Origin: Chara braunii
Lineage: Eukaryota > Streptophyta > Charophyceae > Charales > Characeae
Direction: 5' to 3'
Assembly (NCBI GenBank): GCA_003427395.1
Contig: BFEA01000380.1
Location: 246,563-291,319 of the forward strand
Length of the DNA stretch: 44,757 bases
Below the pieces are notes generated by a model, which ran no database searches, was not told the origin of the DNA, and saw only the letters and a program-made list of their open reading frames with translations. How positions within the stretch are numbered: the first letter of the stretch is position 1; every line of letters begins with the position of its first letter. The translations under genes were made by a program, and so were the position numbers. This document shows positions 20,490 to 30,620 of this stretch, piece after piece.

Positions 20490-21500
20490 CTCCTGCCAGG
20501 TAAGTATTTCGTTCTTTCTTTTTCAATCCTACTTCTCCCTTGCTATCCTTCCTTCTCTGTCTCGTCACCCCTCCGGTTGCTCCATTCGCCTATCTTTCCC
20601 TTGTTTCTCAACAATCACTGTGCCCTTCTTGTCACTCTACCGATTCCTTCTCACCATGGCCACGCAGCCTATACCATAGGTGTCACCTAATCCGCTCATC
20701 CTACTTAAAATCCGACCCCGCCATCAACTTCGCCTTGCCTCGAAACCTCGGAATAACCTCTTACTTCGTTCGATTCTATAGAGAATCGAGCGAGGTATTG
20801 AAATCTTATCTCCTGCCATAGTCGCACTCCGCCACCTTTGCGCACTTTTGTTTCGATGCAGCAAGAAAACTAAGCTATAAACTTCACATCTAACACTGCC
20901 ATTGGATCCGCCTACCGTTAGAACCTCCAAAGAGCATCTTAGATCATTGAGAACGGTCAAGGAATGGCTGAGAAAAGTTCAACTTTCGATTTCCCTCTCC
21001 CTCGTCACCATCTTCCTCGATCTCCCCCCTTCGATCGTATTTTCCCTTCTCTTTCACTTCTTGCTAACCTCCCCCTCAGATCTAACCACAACTTCGGGAT
21101 CGCCCATCCCGCATTCCCCTGCCTAACTTCTTCCCTTGTCTGAATCTGCCCATTGCAAGACGAAACGGCCATTTCTTACTTCTACCTCCCATACGCTTGC
21201 TTCATCCCATTTTTGTCATCTCCGGCTTTCTTCCCAATGCACCTAGCCGATCTTCCGGCCAGGTTCGTACGATCTTCAATGGCAAAGTAAGAACTGTCAA
21301 ATATGAGAGGGGATAGGACCACCAGTGAGGTGATAACTACCATCACGACGAAAAGCTTTTCCAGGATGGTACTAGATCGGGGTCGCAACGACGAATACGG
21401 GCCATAGCGCGACCTCCAACCTCCAACGGTACAATATGAGAACGGATCTATGCTAGGACACAGCCAACTGCCGCGCCAGGTAAGTCTCTTGACACCACCC
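20490..21500 (+). other. Segment with two CCAGGTAAGT donor-like sites
   Basis: GCCAGGTAAGT occurs at about 20496-20506 and 21474-21484, both strong matches to a 5' splice site. Pyrimidine-rich tracts follow each. No flanking exon is recognisable, so splicing is only suggested. A related region in Y copy 2 (31850-32700) has many more donor-like sites. Confidence 0.35.
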
Positions 21501-21578
21501 CTTTGTTGTCGTCACCTCCTCTCACGTTCCCATAACGCAAATAGCAGCGGTTGGCCCGACAAAAAGGAGAACTCGTAG

Positions 21579-21587
21579 AAAAAAAAA
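21579..21587 (-). terminator. RNA polymerase III T-run terminator of U6
   Basis: Nine T residues on the minus strand directly follow the U6 3' end, as expected for a pol III terminator. Confidence 0.85.
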
Positions 21588-21684
21588 GTGCCCGCTTACT
21601 TTGCTTTATGCGTGTCATCCTTGCGCAGGGGCCATGCTAATCTTCTCTGTTATCGTTCCAGTTTTAACGGATGTCCCGAAGGAC
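21588..21684 (-). ncRNA. U6: U6 spliceosomal snRNA
   Basis: Read on the minus strand, the gene starts with GTCC-TTCG-GGAC-ATCCG, the plant-type 5' stem-loop. Next comes TTAAAACTGGAACGATAACAG, then AGAGAAGATTAGC with the ACAGAGA box, and then ATGGCCCCTGCGCAAGGATG and ACACGC (the AGC triad and internal stem-loop region). The length is about 97 nt, within the family range, and a T9 run follows. There is one extra A before ACAGAGA (GATAACAGAGA rather than GATACAGAGA), and the last 25 bases are diverged. Upstream, a TATTGATA sequence about 20-25 bases before the start is a weak TATA candidate and no clear plant upstream element is seen. U6 pairs with U4 and U2 and forms the catalytic centre of the spliceosome. 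Embedded in repeat Y, it may be a pseudogene copy. Confidence 0.9.
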
Positions 21685-22021
21685 TACTTCAGGCAGCGGT
21701 GTATCAATAGTTCATGGGTGTATCCACTGAACTAGGCTGTTGGGCTTCACGACCGGTCTTGGTACAGGCACCGGGCCGTGTCCCAAATAAATAAAAAACT
21801 AAAACAAAAAAAATTAAAAAATTAAAAAAATATTAATATTAGTAAAATTAAAAAAAAAAACTTAAAAAAAAAACGGATAGGACCATTGACACTTGATCCT
21901 CGGTCCTGTCCCACGGGCCCGCGGTCGGAACCCCTCGCAAAAACCAAGGGGGACAGTCCCGTGGGATCCTCAACCCCTCGACTTTTTCCTCCGACGCACT
22001 CCACTACTCTGCTGCTCCGCT

Positions 22022-22087
22022 GCTGGGCTCAATCCCGGGATCTTTTGGCTGAAAGTCTAGTGCCATAACCAATAGGGCTGAGCCCAA
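22022..22087 (-). other. tRNA-like segment in Y copy 1
   Basis: The minus strand reads GGGCTCAGCCCTATTGGTTATGGC, an A-box/D-arm-like sequence, followed 35-40 bases later by GGGATTGAGCCC, close to a B box (GWTCRANNC with one change). It cannot be folded into a full cloverleaf: the T-arm space is missing if the 7-bp GGGCTCA/TGAGCCC stem is used. The same segment in Y copy 2 (34497-34570) keeps a TATTGGTTA D-loop. It is most likely a tRNA-derived pol III promoter or SINE remnant. Confidence 0.4.
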
Positions 22088-22120
22088 GACTAGTTGCAGC
22101 AAGCACAGTCCTCTATATAA
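22069..22120 (+). promoter_or_regulatory. CCAAT and TATATAA boxes, Y copy 1
   Basis: CCAAT at 22069-22073 and TATATAA at 22114-22120 are 45 bases apart start to start. In Y copy 2 the same motifs are at 34548-34552 and 34593-34599, again 45 apart, while the sequence between them has diverged. This is compatible with a pol II promoter reading rightward. The CCAAT overlaps the ATTGG of the tRNA-like segment on the other strand, so one of the two readings may be coincidental. Confidence 0.45.
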
Positions 22121-22794
22121 AGAGTAACTGCCGCCTGCCTTGGCCTGCAGAAGTGCGCCAAGGCCTCCACTCCGCTTGGCTAATTATCTGAGCCTAGAGC
22201 CCGCACGCGCGTCCTTGTTACTTTAGGGCACAAGGCCTTACTCAGCTTGCCACGCACATTGCCCAGCCATGCTGCGGCCGCGGCCGAGGCTCTCATGTCC
22301 CGTTGTACTTTGTCACAGAGAACCCCCCCTGTGACTTGCCTCTTTCTCTGAACGGCCGCCCTTTTACCGTCTCCACCCCGGAAACTCTCGGCCCTCACTT
22401 CTAGTTCGGGCCACCCAGGCTCGGCTTCAGCGGCGGCTTCTACCGTTGATGGCGCACGGTCAACCTAGTGCCCGCGTAGCTCCACGTGGTGCTGCCTTGA
22501 AACGTCGGTCTCTAGTAGGTCAGACAACATCCTTCTCTAGTCACAACCTTACTTCGCCAACTTTACGCCGCCCGTAACTTTGCTCGTGCATGCGAGGTCG
22601 CGACTTCATCCAAGATTCTAGCCCAGCACTTACTTGTTCTACCGGTGTCTCATAGTCTTTCTTGATCAATCGCTTGGTCCGGCTAACGCGTGCCCACAAA
22701 GTGCACGCTCACCCACTCTCTAATTAACAAAAATGGGACGCGCTTCTAGATATCCCCAAAAGCGTATTCCCTGTAAGCTGCAAAAATGTGCCCA

Positions 22795-22814
22795 AATACC
22801 CTTGTAAAGGTATT
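22795..22814. repeat. Terminal hairpin of Y copy 1
   Basis: AATACC (22795-22800) pairs with GGTATT (22809-22814). Y copy 2 has the longer form ATACCCTTA / TAAGGGTAT (34950-34958, 34966-34974) at the same place, just before the end of homology. Confidence 0.6.
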
Positions 22815-22823
22815 CGGGCCGAC

Positions 22824-24282
22824 AGCGTCGTCCATGTTCTGCTCCCGTATATGCTTTGTTTGTGTTGGGCATGTTCTGAGGTAGCTTGCGGTCGTACACG
22901 TTTCTTTTTGCTGCTTTTTGTCTTTTGTGTGCCGTCGTAGCGTTTGGATATGGCGTTTTGCGATGCTGCTAGTTTGGTTTTCTAGGCATTGGGGTTCTTC
23001 TGGGTCTTTGCTTGTCGTTTTTACGTCTTATTACTCGGGGGATCTCTTGTCGTATATGAACCGCCCGTGTTTTAGTCAGGTCGTCACATCTGTGTTGTCT
23101 TGGTTTTGCTAGAGGGCTGTGGTGCTACGTTTTTTAGTTTTTTAGTTTTTTATTTTTGGCTCCCATAACTATACTTGTGTATATGAGGTACTGTGTATTT
23201 ATATCGTTGTGGTTAGTGGTGTTTGCTGACGGTTTGGTTATTGGTAGGTTTGTAGCAGTTGCGTTCATGGTATAGGATGGAGATTATAGCGTGCTTAAAT
23301 TATTATTATTTATTATTTATTACTTAACTATGTATATTTATATATATATATATTTTACAATCCAGGGTAACGGGCGTTCGGGACGGGCCGAACGCCTGAA
23401 CGTATGGGACCCCTTGGGGATGCGTTCGATTGTTCGGGCCGAATGCAGACCGAAAAAAAAAAAAAGGTTATCAAAAAAATCTGAAAAACAGATATGTTAT
23501 GGAGAAAAATAAATTAAACAAGATTTGCCTGAGCATTACATCCGAATTCCTTACCAAATTTAAAATAAAAATAAAATACGAAAAACAAATACTAATAATA
23601 AAAATAAATAAAAATAAAAAGAGAATTAAATTTAGTGAGTGCGCGAGCCTGTTTTCGACACCGCCATCTTTGGCGATTTTTTATTTTTTTTTGGCATAGC
23701 TAAATGATCTGAAAATTTACAGATGTGTAATTCACATAATACAAAACCCACTAAAAAATATTCGAAAAAAAATAAAATTGTTTAGACCCCGAACTGAAGT
23801 GAAAACAAAAAGTAAAAAGTGAAAAAATATGTGGGCGAGCACGTTTTGACACCGCCATCTTTGGTTTAATTCTTATTTGGCTTAGCCAAATGACTTGAAA
23901 ATTGACAGACGTGTACCTCACGTCATAGAGAACTCACAAAAAAACTTCGGAAAAAAATAATTATTTTTAGGCCCCGAAATATTTTTTGGCGGGGGCCAAA
24001 CGCCGTCGGGTTCAAACCCTGTACGGGACCCCGAACGCCCGTACGTACGGAGGTCTGCCCAGGGACCTCCGTACGTACGGGCTGGTGTCCTTATTACAAT
24101 CTATATTTTTTGTTATTGTTTAATTATTATTATCATTATTTATTTATTTTAATTTTTTATTATTATTTTAATTTTTATAAAAAGTTTGATTTTTACTATT
24201 ATTATTTCAACTTATTATTTTTATTTTTTAATATTTTTTATTATTATTTATAATTTATTATTTTATTTTTATTTTTTTAAAT

Positions 24283-24338
<56 letters not shown>

Positions 24339-24449
24339 ATTTAAATAAATTATCTTATTATTTTTTAAATTTTTATTTTTAATCTTATTTATTTAGGATT
24401 ATGTTTTTTTAGTTTTTTGTTTCTATTAGAAGGGTTATTGTTATAAGGC

Positions 24450-24454
<5 letters not shown>
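22824..24454. repeat. Dispersed repeat X, copy B, right part
   Basis: Continues X from the point broken at 13690 and aligns with 950-1560 of copy A. It is interrupted by the MITE at 23363-24093, then runs through AT-rich sequence and an (ATTT)n tract (about 24290-24336) to a TG microsatellite. The segment after the (ATTT)n tract also occurs inverted at 5646-5750. Confidence 0.8.
23363..24093. mobile_element. MITE with GGGCGTTCGG / CCGTACGTACGG arms, 8-bp TSD
   Basis: The insert lies between direct TTACAATC copies (23355-23362 and 24094-24101), and X copy A shows the empty site at about 1472-1479. It starts CAGGGTAACGGGCGTTCGGG and ends GGGCTGGTGTCCTTA. The arms are rich in CGTTCGG and CCGTACGTACGG palindromes. 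The first core (AAAAAATCTGAAAAACAGAT then ATGTTATG) and the TTTGCCTGAG block follow the A-run. The second core, GACACCGCCATCTTTGG with downstream GGC(A/T)TAGC(T/C)AAATGA, is present twice in tandem (about 23659 and 23850). No coding capacity. The 8-bp duplication fits hAT-like mobilisation. Confidence 0.78.

Positions 24455-24546
<92 letters not shown>
24455..24546. repeat. (TG)n microsatellite at gap edge
   Basis: TG run with one TA interruption at the same place as in 44666-44757. It ends in the N gap. Confidence 0.95.
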
Positions 24547-25290
24547 NNNNNNNNNNNNNNNNNNNNNNNNNNNNNNNNNNNNNNNNNNNNNNNNNNNNNN
24601 NNNNNNNNNNNNNNNNNNNNNNNNNNNNNNNNNNNNNNNNNNNNNNNNNNNNNNNNNNNNNNNNNNNNNNNNNNNNNNNNNNNNNNNNNNNNNNNNNNNN
24701 NNNNNNNNNNNNNNNNNNNNNNNNNNNNNNNNNNNNNNNNNNNNNNNNNNNNNNNNNNNNNNNNNNNNNNNNNNNNNNNNNNNNNNNNNNNNNNNNNNNN
24801 NNNNNNNNNNNNNNNNNNNNNNNNNNNNNNNNNNNNNNNNNNNNNNNNNNNNNNNNNNNNNNNNNNNNNNNNNNNNNNNNNNNNNNNNNNNNNNNNNNNN
24901 NNNNNNNNNNNNNNNNNNNNNNNNNNNNNNNNNNNNNNNNNNNNNNNNNNNNNNNNNNNNNNNNNNNNNNNNNNNNNNNNNNNNNNNNNNNNNNNNNNNN
25001 NNNNNNNNNNNNNNNNNNNNNNNNNNNNNNNNNNNNNNNNNNNNNNNNNNNNNNNNNNNNNNNNNNNNNNNNNNNNNNNNNNNNNNNNNNNNNNNNNNNN
25101 NNNNNNNNNNNNNNNNNNNNNNNNNNNNNNNNNNNNNNNNNNNNNNNNNNNNNNNNNNNNNNNNNNNNNNNNNNNNNNNNNNNNNNNNNNNNNNNNNNNN
25201 NNNNNNNNNNNNNNNNNNNNNNNNNNNNNNNNNNNNNNNNNNNNNNNNNNNNNNNNNNNNNNNNNNNNNNNNNNNNNNNNNNNNNNNNNN
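24547..25290. other. Assembly gap (N run)
   Basis: 744 ambiguous bases between a TG and a TCAA microsatellite. Frames reported across it are meaningless. Confidence 0.98.
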
Positions 25291-25291
25291 T

Positions 25292-25334
<43 letters not shown>

Positions 25335-25378
25335 GAAAATAAAGGTATGCGGCGTCATATTTTTTCACTTTTTTTTTT

Positions 25379-25431
<53 letters not shown>
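25291..25431. repeat. (TCAA)n tetranucleotide repeat
   Basis: Two TCAA runs (25291-25333 and 25380-25431) separated by a short T-rich spacer. Inverse of the tract at 6537-6675. Confidence 0.95.
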
Positions 25432-25433
<2 letters not shown>

Positions 25434-25439
25434 TTATTT

Positions 25440-25690
25440 TATTTTTTCCCCTACCACCCACCACCCTCCAGCCCCCGAACAAACTTTTTTTTTTTTGTTT
25501 TTTTTTTACATTGGGGGGTAGCCCCTTACATGCACCGCCCCCCACCCCCCTCAGATCCCATTTCCCCCCCCGGGAAGACCCCAAAAACGTGTCGTACGGC
25601 CGTACGTATGGCCTGTATGACTGTCTGGGGGCCCGTACACACGGACGTACGCCCGTTCGTACTCCCCGTATCTATACGCGGGGACACACA
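25440..25690. mobile_element. GC-rich arm segment, probable MITE fragment
   Basis: C-rich sequence is followed by CCGTACGTATGG, CGTACACACGGACGTACG and CCCCGTATCTATACGCGGGG palindromic words, similar in style to the arms of the 23363-24093 element. The internal core is missing, so it is a partial or rearranged copy. Confidence 0.35.
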
Positions 25691-26900
25691 GCTCCAGATT
25701 AGTTTGTAGATGGGGAGTGGCAGGAGGCGGTGGGGGATGATGGGTATCGGCGGGGGTTAGAGGTATGTTTGAGTAGTAACATACCTTTGATCGGAACGCT
25801 TGCGAAGACGAAGTCTCCTCAATGGTCGCCAGTTCCCTTGCTAAGTTTAGCCGTTCGTTCAGCGCAGCGAAGCGCAGCGATGGCTGGAAGGTGTTAAACG
25901 AAAAGAAGCAATGGCGTTCTGAAAAAATGCGAGCGTCAGAATGCTCGTGATCGCTCGACACTCGAGCATTAGGGGGGAGGTTGTTGCGATTGTTTAGGAG
26001 TTTGTGGCGGGGAGGAGGTGGCAGAGAGTAGCGCATAGCGAGCTGGCACTGTAGGCTTAGCTTCAGCAGATGAGGTTTGCGGTGGTAGCATGGTGGTTAT
26101 ATGGGGAGTGATTAGCGTAATTGCAGCTGATGGCGTAGTATTGCTTGCCTTGCTGTAGTTTGATTTGCGTGTTACGGGTAGTGTGTTGTAAGGGTGTGCA
26201 AATGTGAGGCGGGGAGTGCGGTTGCGGGGGTCATGTCTGCTGTTATTCTGTTGGGGGGTGGGTAGCATGGGTTGTGAGTATTCCATCTTGTTGAAAGGGT
26301 TGATGGTTCTTTATCTTCAAGCGGGGTAATACACACTGAGGAATGTGCTGCCGCGTTTACTGCGAACTTGTGTTTGCTTGTGCCACGTCTGTGTTTGTCC
26401 TGTTTGATTATCAGTGTCACAGGGGGTGTGGGCTAGCTTGTCGTTTGGGTGGTGAGTTCAGTGAGTTGGCTATGGTGCATGAGTCTCAAGGTCGAGGGAG
26501 GAGGATTTTTTTCGTCATTTTGCTTGGTCGTGCCGCGACTTGTGTGTTGTGTAGGCAGAGAGTGGTGTCGTTTGGGCGTGGTGCTGCATGCGGAGTGTTG
26601 GTTTCAAGTTGTCTAGAGGTGCGTTTTTGTCCGACGTTGCATGGTACTTTTTCAGGTTCGTCAACAAGGTGGGTTTTTCTTAAGGTTAGTTGAACTTAGT
26701 TCTTCTTAGTGTGTGTGTAGGGTGTGGGGGAGCTCGTTGGTTTTTTTTTTTTAATTGAAAAAAAAACATAACTTATTTTCGAGTTATCGTTTATACTAAC
26801 TTTATATGTTATATTTTAGTATTTTTACAGATGTTATTATAGATGCGGGCTGGGGGTGGGGGGGAAAAAAATTAAGGACGAGTGTTTCTTTTAATTGTAG
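25690..26900. repeat. Diverged X-like copy
   Basis: The order of features parallels X copy A from about 380: a GTATGT donor-like site on the minus strand, the exon-like stretch RLNLARELATIEETSSSQAF (about 25790-25860), then a GT-rich plus strand with an open minus frame (26286-25969) giving a Pro/Thr-rich product. Nucleotide identity is low, about 60% by eye over the best part. Boundaries are approximate. Confidence 0.4.
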
Positions 26901-27609
26901 CAAGGTGCGACTCTTGTATATTCCAAGGTTCGAAGCCTAAACAATTTTTATCGTGGAGGGGGACCAAGTTTTGATGGTGTGCGTGTGTATCATGTTAAAA
27001 GAAGTTGTGTGTGTGCAGGATTTATATTCTCAATGACGAGGGGGACCAACGTGTGCCAGATGTGGAGTCCCGGACAACGGAACTTACTCACAAGGGGGTA
27101 CCGCTTATCATTATTGATTGAGACTTTTCTTCTAGTCACTATGATGTACTATGACATTATTATGATTTATTAGTGACTGCAGTCCTCCACTGGCTGCTCC
27201 CTGCACTCCCTGTGTACTACTCTTCAGTCTCGTGTCCTTGGTCATGCTCTTGCAGAGTCTAGTTTCTGGTTTGTTTCACCCTCTCATTGTCATTTATTTT
27301 ATGATGCATGTCCTGTAATGTATGGAATGTTTTATGTATGAGATGGTATGTTTTTCATCACTCCACATTATATAGGTTACACTCAAGGCTACTTAAAGGA
27401 TTCCTAGATAATAGGGACTCTGACCTTGAATCTAACCTTTATACGGGGTCAGGTGCAGGCGATAAAACCAAACGCCTCACTATAAGTCGTGTCGCCGCTG
27501 GCAGGAGGGATAACCCTGACTACTCGACTGTGTGACAAAGGCTGCTTGTGAATGCACTTCTATACAACTTCCTTAAACTTTACCAAAATTATGTGTGACA
27601 GTCTGTCAG
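26901..27609. other. Unassigned, no supported gene
   Basis: No frame with recognisable content. The 5' limit of Y copy 2 may lie somewhere in 27185-27610, but alignment to copy 1 becomes clear only from about 27650. Confidence 0.45.
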
Positions 27610-29094
27610 TCCACCAACCCACTGCACCAGGCCCTAGAAGCGGTGGGGGCTCGATAACACGAACCGACGTCTTTGGGGGGGCTGTGGTCCCAAGCGAGAT
27701 ACGTCGTAGGTCGACTAGGATGCATCCCACACACCACGCGTACACCACTCTAAAGATATAAAATTTAGAACACATGCGCACACGCACATATACGGAACGA
27801 CGCAGAACAAACAACGCAACAACACTCTTAGTCCTCTAGTAGTCATCTCATAACTTTCTAATGTGGAAATCGGTTAAGTGACGCGCGCGAGACTTAGTAT
27901 AAAACTGCGCGGATGCAAGACCTTCCCACATCGACTAGCAATACATGAATATGCAAGCAGACGCTATGATGACGTACTATGTAGTGCCCATAATCAAGCG
28001 GTCCCTCGTGGATCCGAGTACCCTTTATGACACTCAAGTGTCAAACTCGAAGTATCATGAAAGTCTACTCCTTCACGATATTGCACGGTTGAAGGAACGG
28101 TCGTGCGACCTCCACGGCACCTCCGACCTTTAGGCTGTGTGTCCCGGTAGGCATGGCAAATAGGCTCTGCGTGGGGGGTGATCCCTTCCGTACAGAGTCT
28201 AGGACCTTGGATGTCCTGGACAAGGACCTCAAATCCAGGTCCAGGACCAACGTCCGACTAAGAAATCTTTAAGAAGCATGCAACAAATAAAGGGGGTTTT
28301 CCTCCCTTTCCCAATCTCAACCTTAATTAAACCCTTAAGCGTTGGCCCTTCGGGTCACGCAAACACCAATATAAGTGCATACATATACATATGTAAAGGG
28401 GAGATAAGTATGTGATGATCACTTCTCACAATCACAGTGGGACTCCTCACAGCCATACATATGCATGTGATCGCAGGCAGTCAAACCAAAGTCTGAACCA
28501 CAGAGCATACCTACAATCACATCAAAGAGTCAACCAAAAGTCCACACACTAAACGAGGTCAACTTCAACTAATCTCTATACTCATACCCCTCGCTTTAGC
28601 CATGCAAGCCCCAACCTTTGTCCAACCTTTCATAATTAAATACTCAGTACCTTTGCTAAATGTTCATTCAATAAAAGTCCGGGTGAAAACTTTAATAAAA
28701 CAATAAAAACCACTAGGTCTAAAACCTTTTAGGTTGAGTATTGGGGATGAGTTGGAGTTGAGTCGTAGACCGACGAATCGGCAACCGGCCTGTTATCAGT
28801 GATAACAAAAAATGATCCTTGTAGGATCAAGCTGAATCTAGCTCAAATCCTGAATCAATCGATGAAGGAGACTTGTAACACAAGACAGGCCAATCCCCGA
28901 GCTAAATTCATAAGTGTATGGAGAGTACAGCTCCATAACACATTCTCACTCAAGACCCTTCTACAAGCTAAGTCTAGGTCTGCCTCTAAGCAAGTGCCTA
29001 ACGCAAGGCAGACCTATGACAACATCTCCCTTATTCAGGGTGCACTGTCAGAGTTGCCACCTGTCAAAATACAATCTAATTCCTCGAAACTAAG

Positions 29095-29640
29095 AAAATT
29101 TCAACAGCGCTTCCTGTAGGAAAAGTGTCTTCTCAAAATTTATACTAGCTCAGATATGAGAACATAAATAATATTTAACTTAAGTTAAATTTTGTCCAAC
29201 CCTCTGAATTAGTAAAAATTTGGGCAGCATCTCATTTAGAAGGGTATACTTCCCAGATCTATACTAAGTCAGATAAGAACTCAGAAGCCAGACGTGAGTT
29301 CGACTTAAGACAAAGTTTGACTAACCCCTTAGATTTGTAGAAATTTCGACAGCGCTTCCCGTAGAGAAAGTGTATTCCAAGATTTACACAAAGCTCAGTT
29401 CAAAATCTAGAAAATAACTTTGACTTCTCAAACTCCAATTTTGTCTAATTTTTTCAATTAGCAAAACTTTGGGCAGCAATCCCTTTAGAAAATGAGACTT
29501 CTCATATTATTACTAAGTCATGTATATAATTTCGACAAACTGAACTTTGAAAAGTTATAATTTGACTAACTCCTTAGTTTTGTAGAAATTTCGGCAGCGC
29601 TTCTCGTAGAGAAAGTGGCTTACCAAGATTTATACAAGAC
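29095..29640. repeat. 120-bp repeats in Y copy 2, alternating two types
   Basis: Five units begin at about 29103, 29223, 29350, 29472 and 29593. Units 1, 3 and 5 carry CAGCGCTTC(C/T)(C/T)GTAG. Units 2 and 4 carry GGGCAGCA followed by a TTTAGAA-type sequence. The real period is therefore a dimer of about 245 bases. All units share a (A/T)GATTTATAC-type tail. Confidence 0.75.
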
Positions 29641-29899
29641 CAAGTATAACAAAAGATCCAAAAAAATGCAGAAATTGACCTAAGTAAAAAAACTTAGATC
29701 AGAAAATGACGGAATTGAAACTAACTCCTAGAGCTCTAGCACGTGGCAAGCATGTAAAGCAACTACCCATCAACTGAAACTCAGACGAAGTAGTGATCTC
29801 ACTGAGCCACATGCAAATCAAACCACAAAGTTAAATACTCTCACCAGCCCCAAAGTCAACCTTATCAAACAATAGTTCATGATCTTTCAATGATTTATC

Positions 29900-30620
29900 C
29901 CTTTATACCCAACTTACATAAGGCATATAGCTAGACAAACCAATCTTATGGGAACCTTTCTAGCTCAGCCATATAATATACAAAAACACAGGGCACTACA
30001 ATTTTTCTCTTCTTTGGACATATGAGTAGGTTAGCTCGTGCATGTATATAATTGTCTGCACTTTGTCTTTTAAGGCAACATATGACTGAACCGGTCAGCT
30101 TAGATCAAGATTCAGTATGTCCCTTCTTACCACAACTTGTATTTTTAATTCATACTCTCTTCAGTTGGTGATAGGCTATAGTCAGACCATCCAATCTTAT
30201 AGAAAAATGTTTGACTAGCCTGTTCATAAATAAAGTAGTATAAATTATAAACAATTTAAACATTTTGGTTCCAGCATGTGCGCGGCTCCATACCAAACCA
30301 CCCAACTTTATGGGAACCTATCCGATCCTTTGTCTGAATTTCCCCCTTCAGAATAAAGCAAGAGAGGGTCAAGACCATCCTATGGAACCTGTCCAATCCC
30401 CGTTGAGAAACTAACAAAACATAAGAAAACCCCAAGGAAACAAGACAACCAAATCATCCAATCTTATGGAAAAAATTTTGGTCCTTGAAAGTCAAGCACA
30501 TGCAGCCCTCACAAGTCAAAGCAACCAAACCACCCAATCTTATGGGAACCTGTCTGGTCCTTTAGGCAATCGAAAGATAAACATAGCATTGGGCCCTCCA
30601 ATCTTATGGAGACTCTCCTA
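29900..30620. repeat. Hairpin array, Y copy 2 (core CCAATCTTATGGG)
   Basis: About ten units share CCCAATCTTATGGGAACC. The stem-closing pair is changed from CCCT/AGGG in copy 1 to CCCA/TGGG here, so complementarity is kept. Outer arms again differ between units but pair within each: GCTAG/CTAGC (29930-29934, 29960-29964), ACTGAA/TTCAGT (30085-30090, 30111-30116), TAGTCA/TGACTA (30179-30184, 30212-30217), ACCAAA/TTTGGT (30448-30453, 30477-30482), ACCAAAC/GTCTGGT with one mismatch (30524-30530, 30552-30558). Confidence 0.8.

Larger units (their letters stand above)
13691..22823. mobile_element. Large non-coding repeat Y, copy 1
   Basis: A 9.1-kb block interrupts repeat X. X sequence ends at 13690 and resumes at 22824, with GCGTTGTC (13683-13690) and GCGTCGTC (22824-22831) as a likely 8-bp target duplication (one mismatch). 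Y copy 2 (about 27610-34990) matches it in the same order. Shared segments include GTCGACTAGGA (14070 / 27711), GACACTCAAGTGTC (14368 / 28028), the ACCGACGAATCGGCAA-like block (16000 / 28770), the CAGCGCTTCCCGTAGG repeats, the hairpin arrays, GGGTTCCGACAGAGTTCCC, the CCAAT-TATA segment and a terminal hairpin. 14180-14400 and 14880-15070 are related to each other, so there is an internal duplication. No frame over about 110 codons looks real. There are no terminal inverted repeats or LTRs that I can see. One ambiguous base at 13809. Confidence 0.65.

Noticed and set aside
13691-22823. Y as a Helitron
   Set aside because: There is a hairpin near the 3' end, but no TC/CTRR termini and a probable 8-bp target duplication.
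24389-25709. Very long frames across the N gap
   Set aside because: Made of unknown bases and TG/TCAA microsatellites.
26921-26939. tRNA B box (GGTTCGAAGCC)
   Set aside because: No A box at proper distance and no cloverleaf can be drawn.
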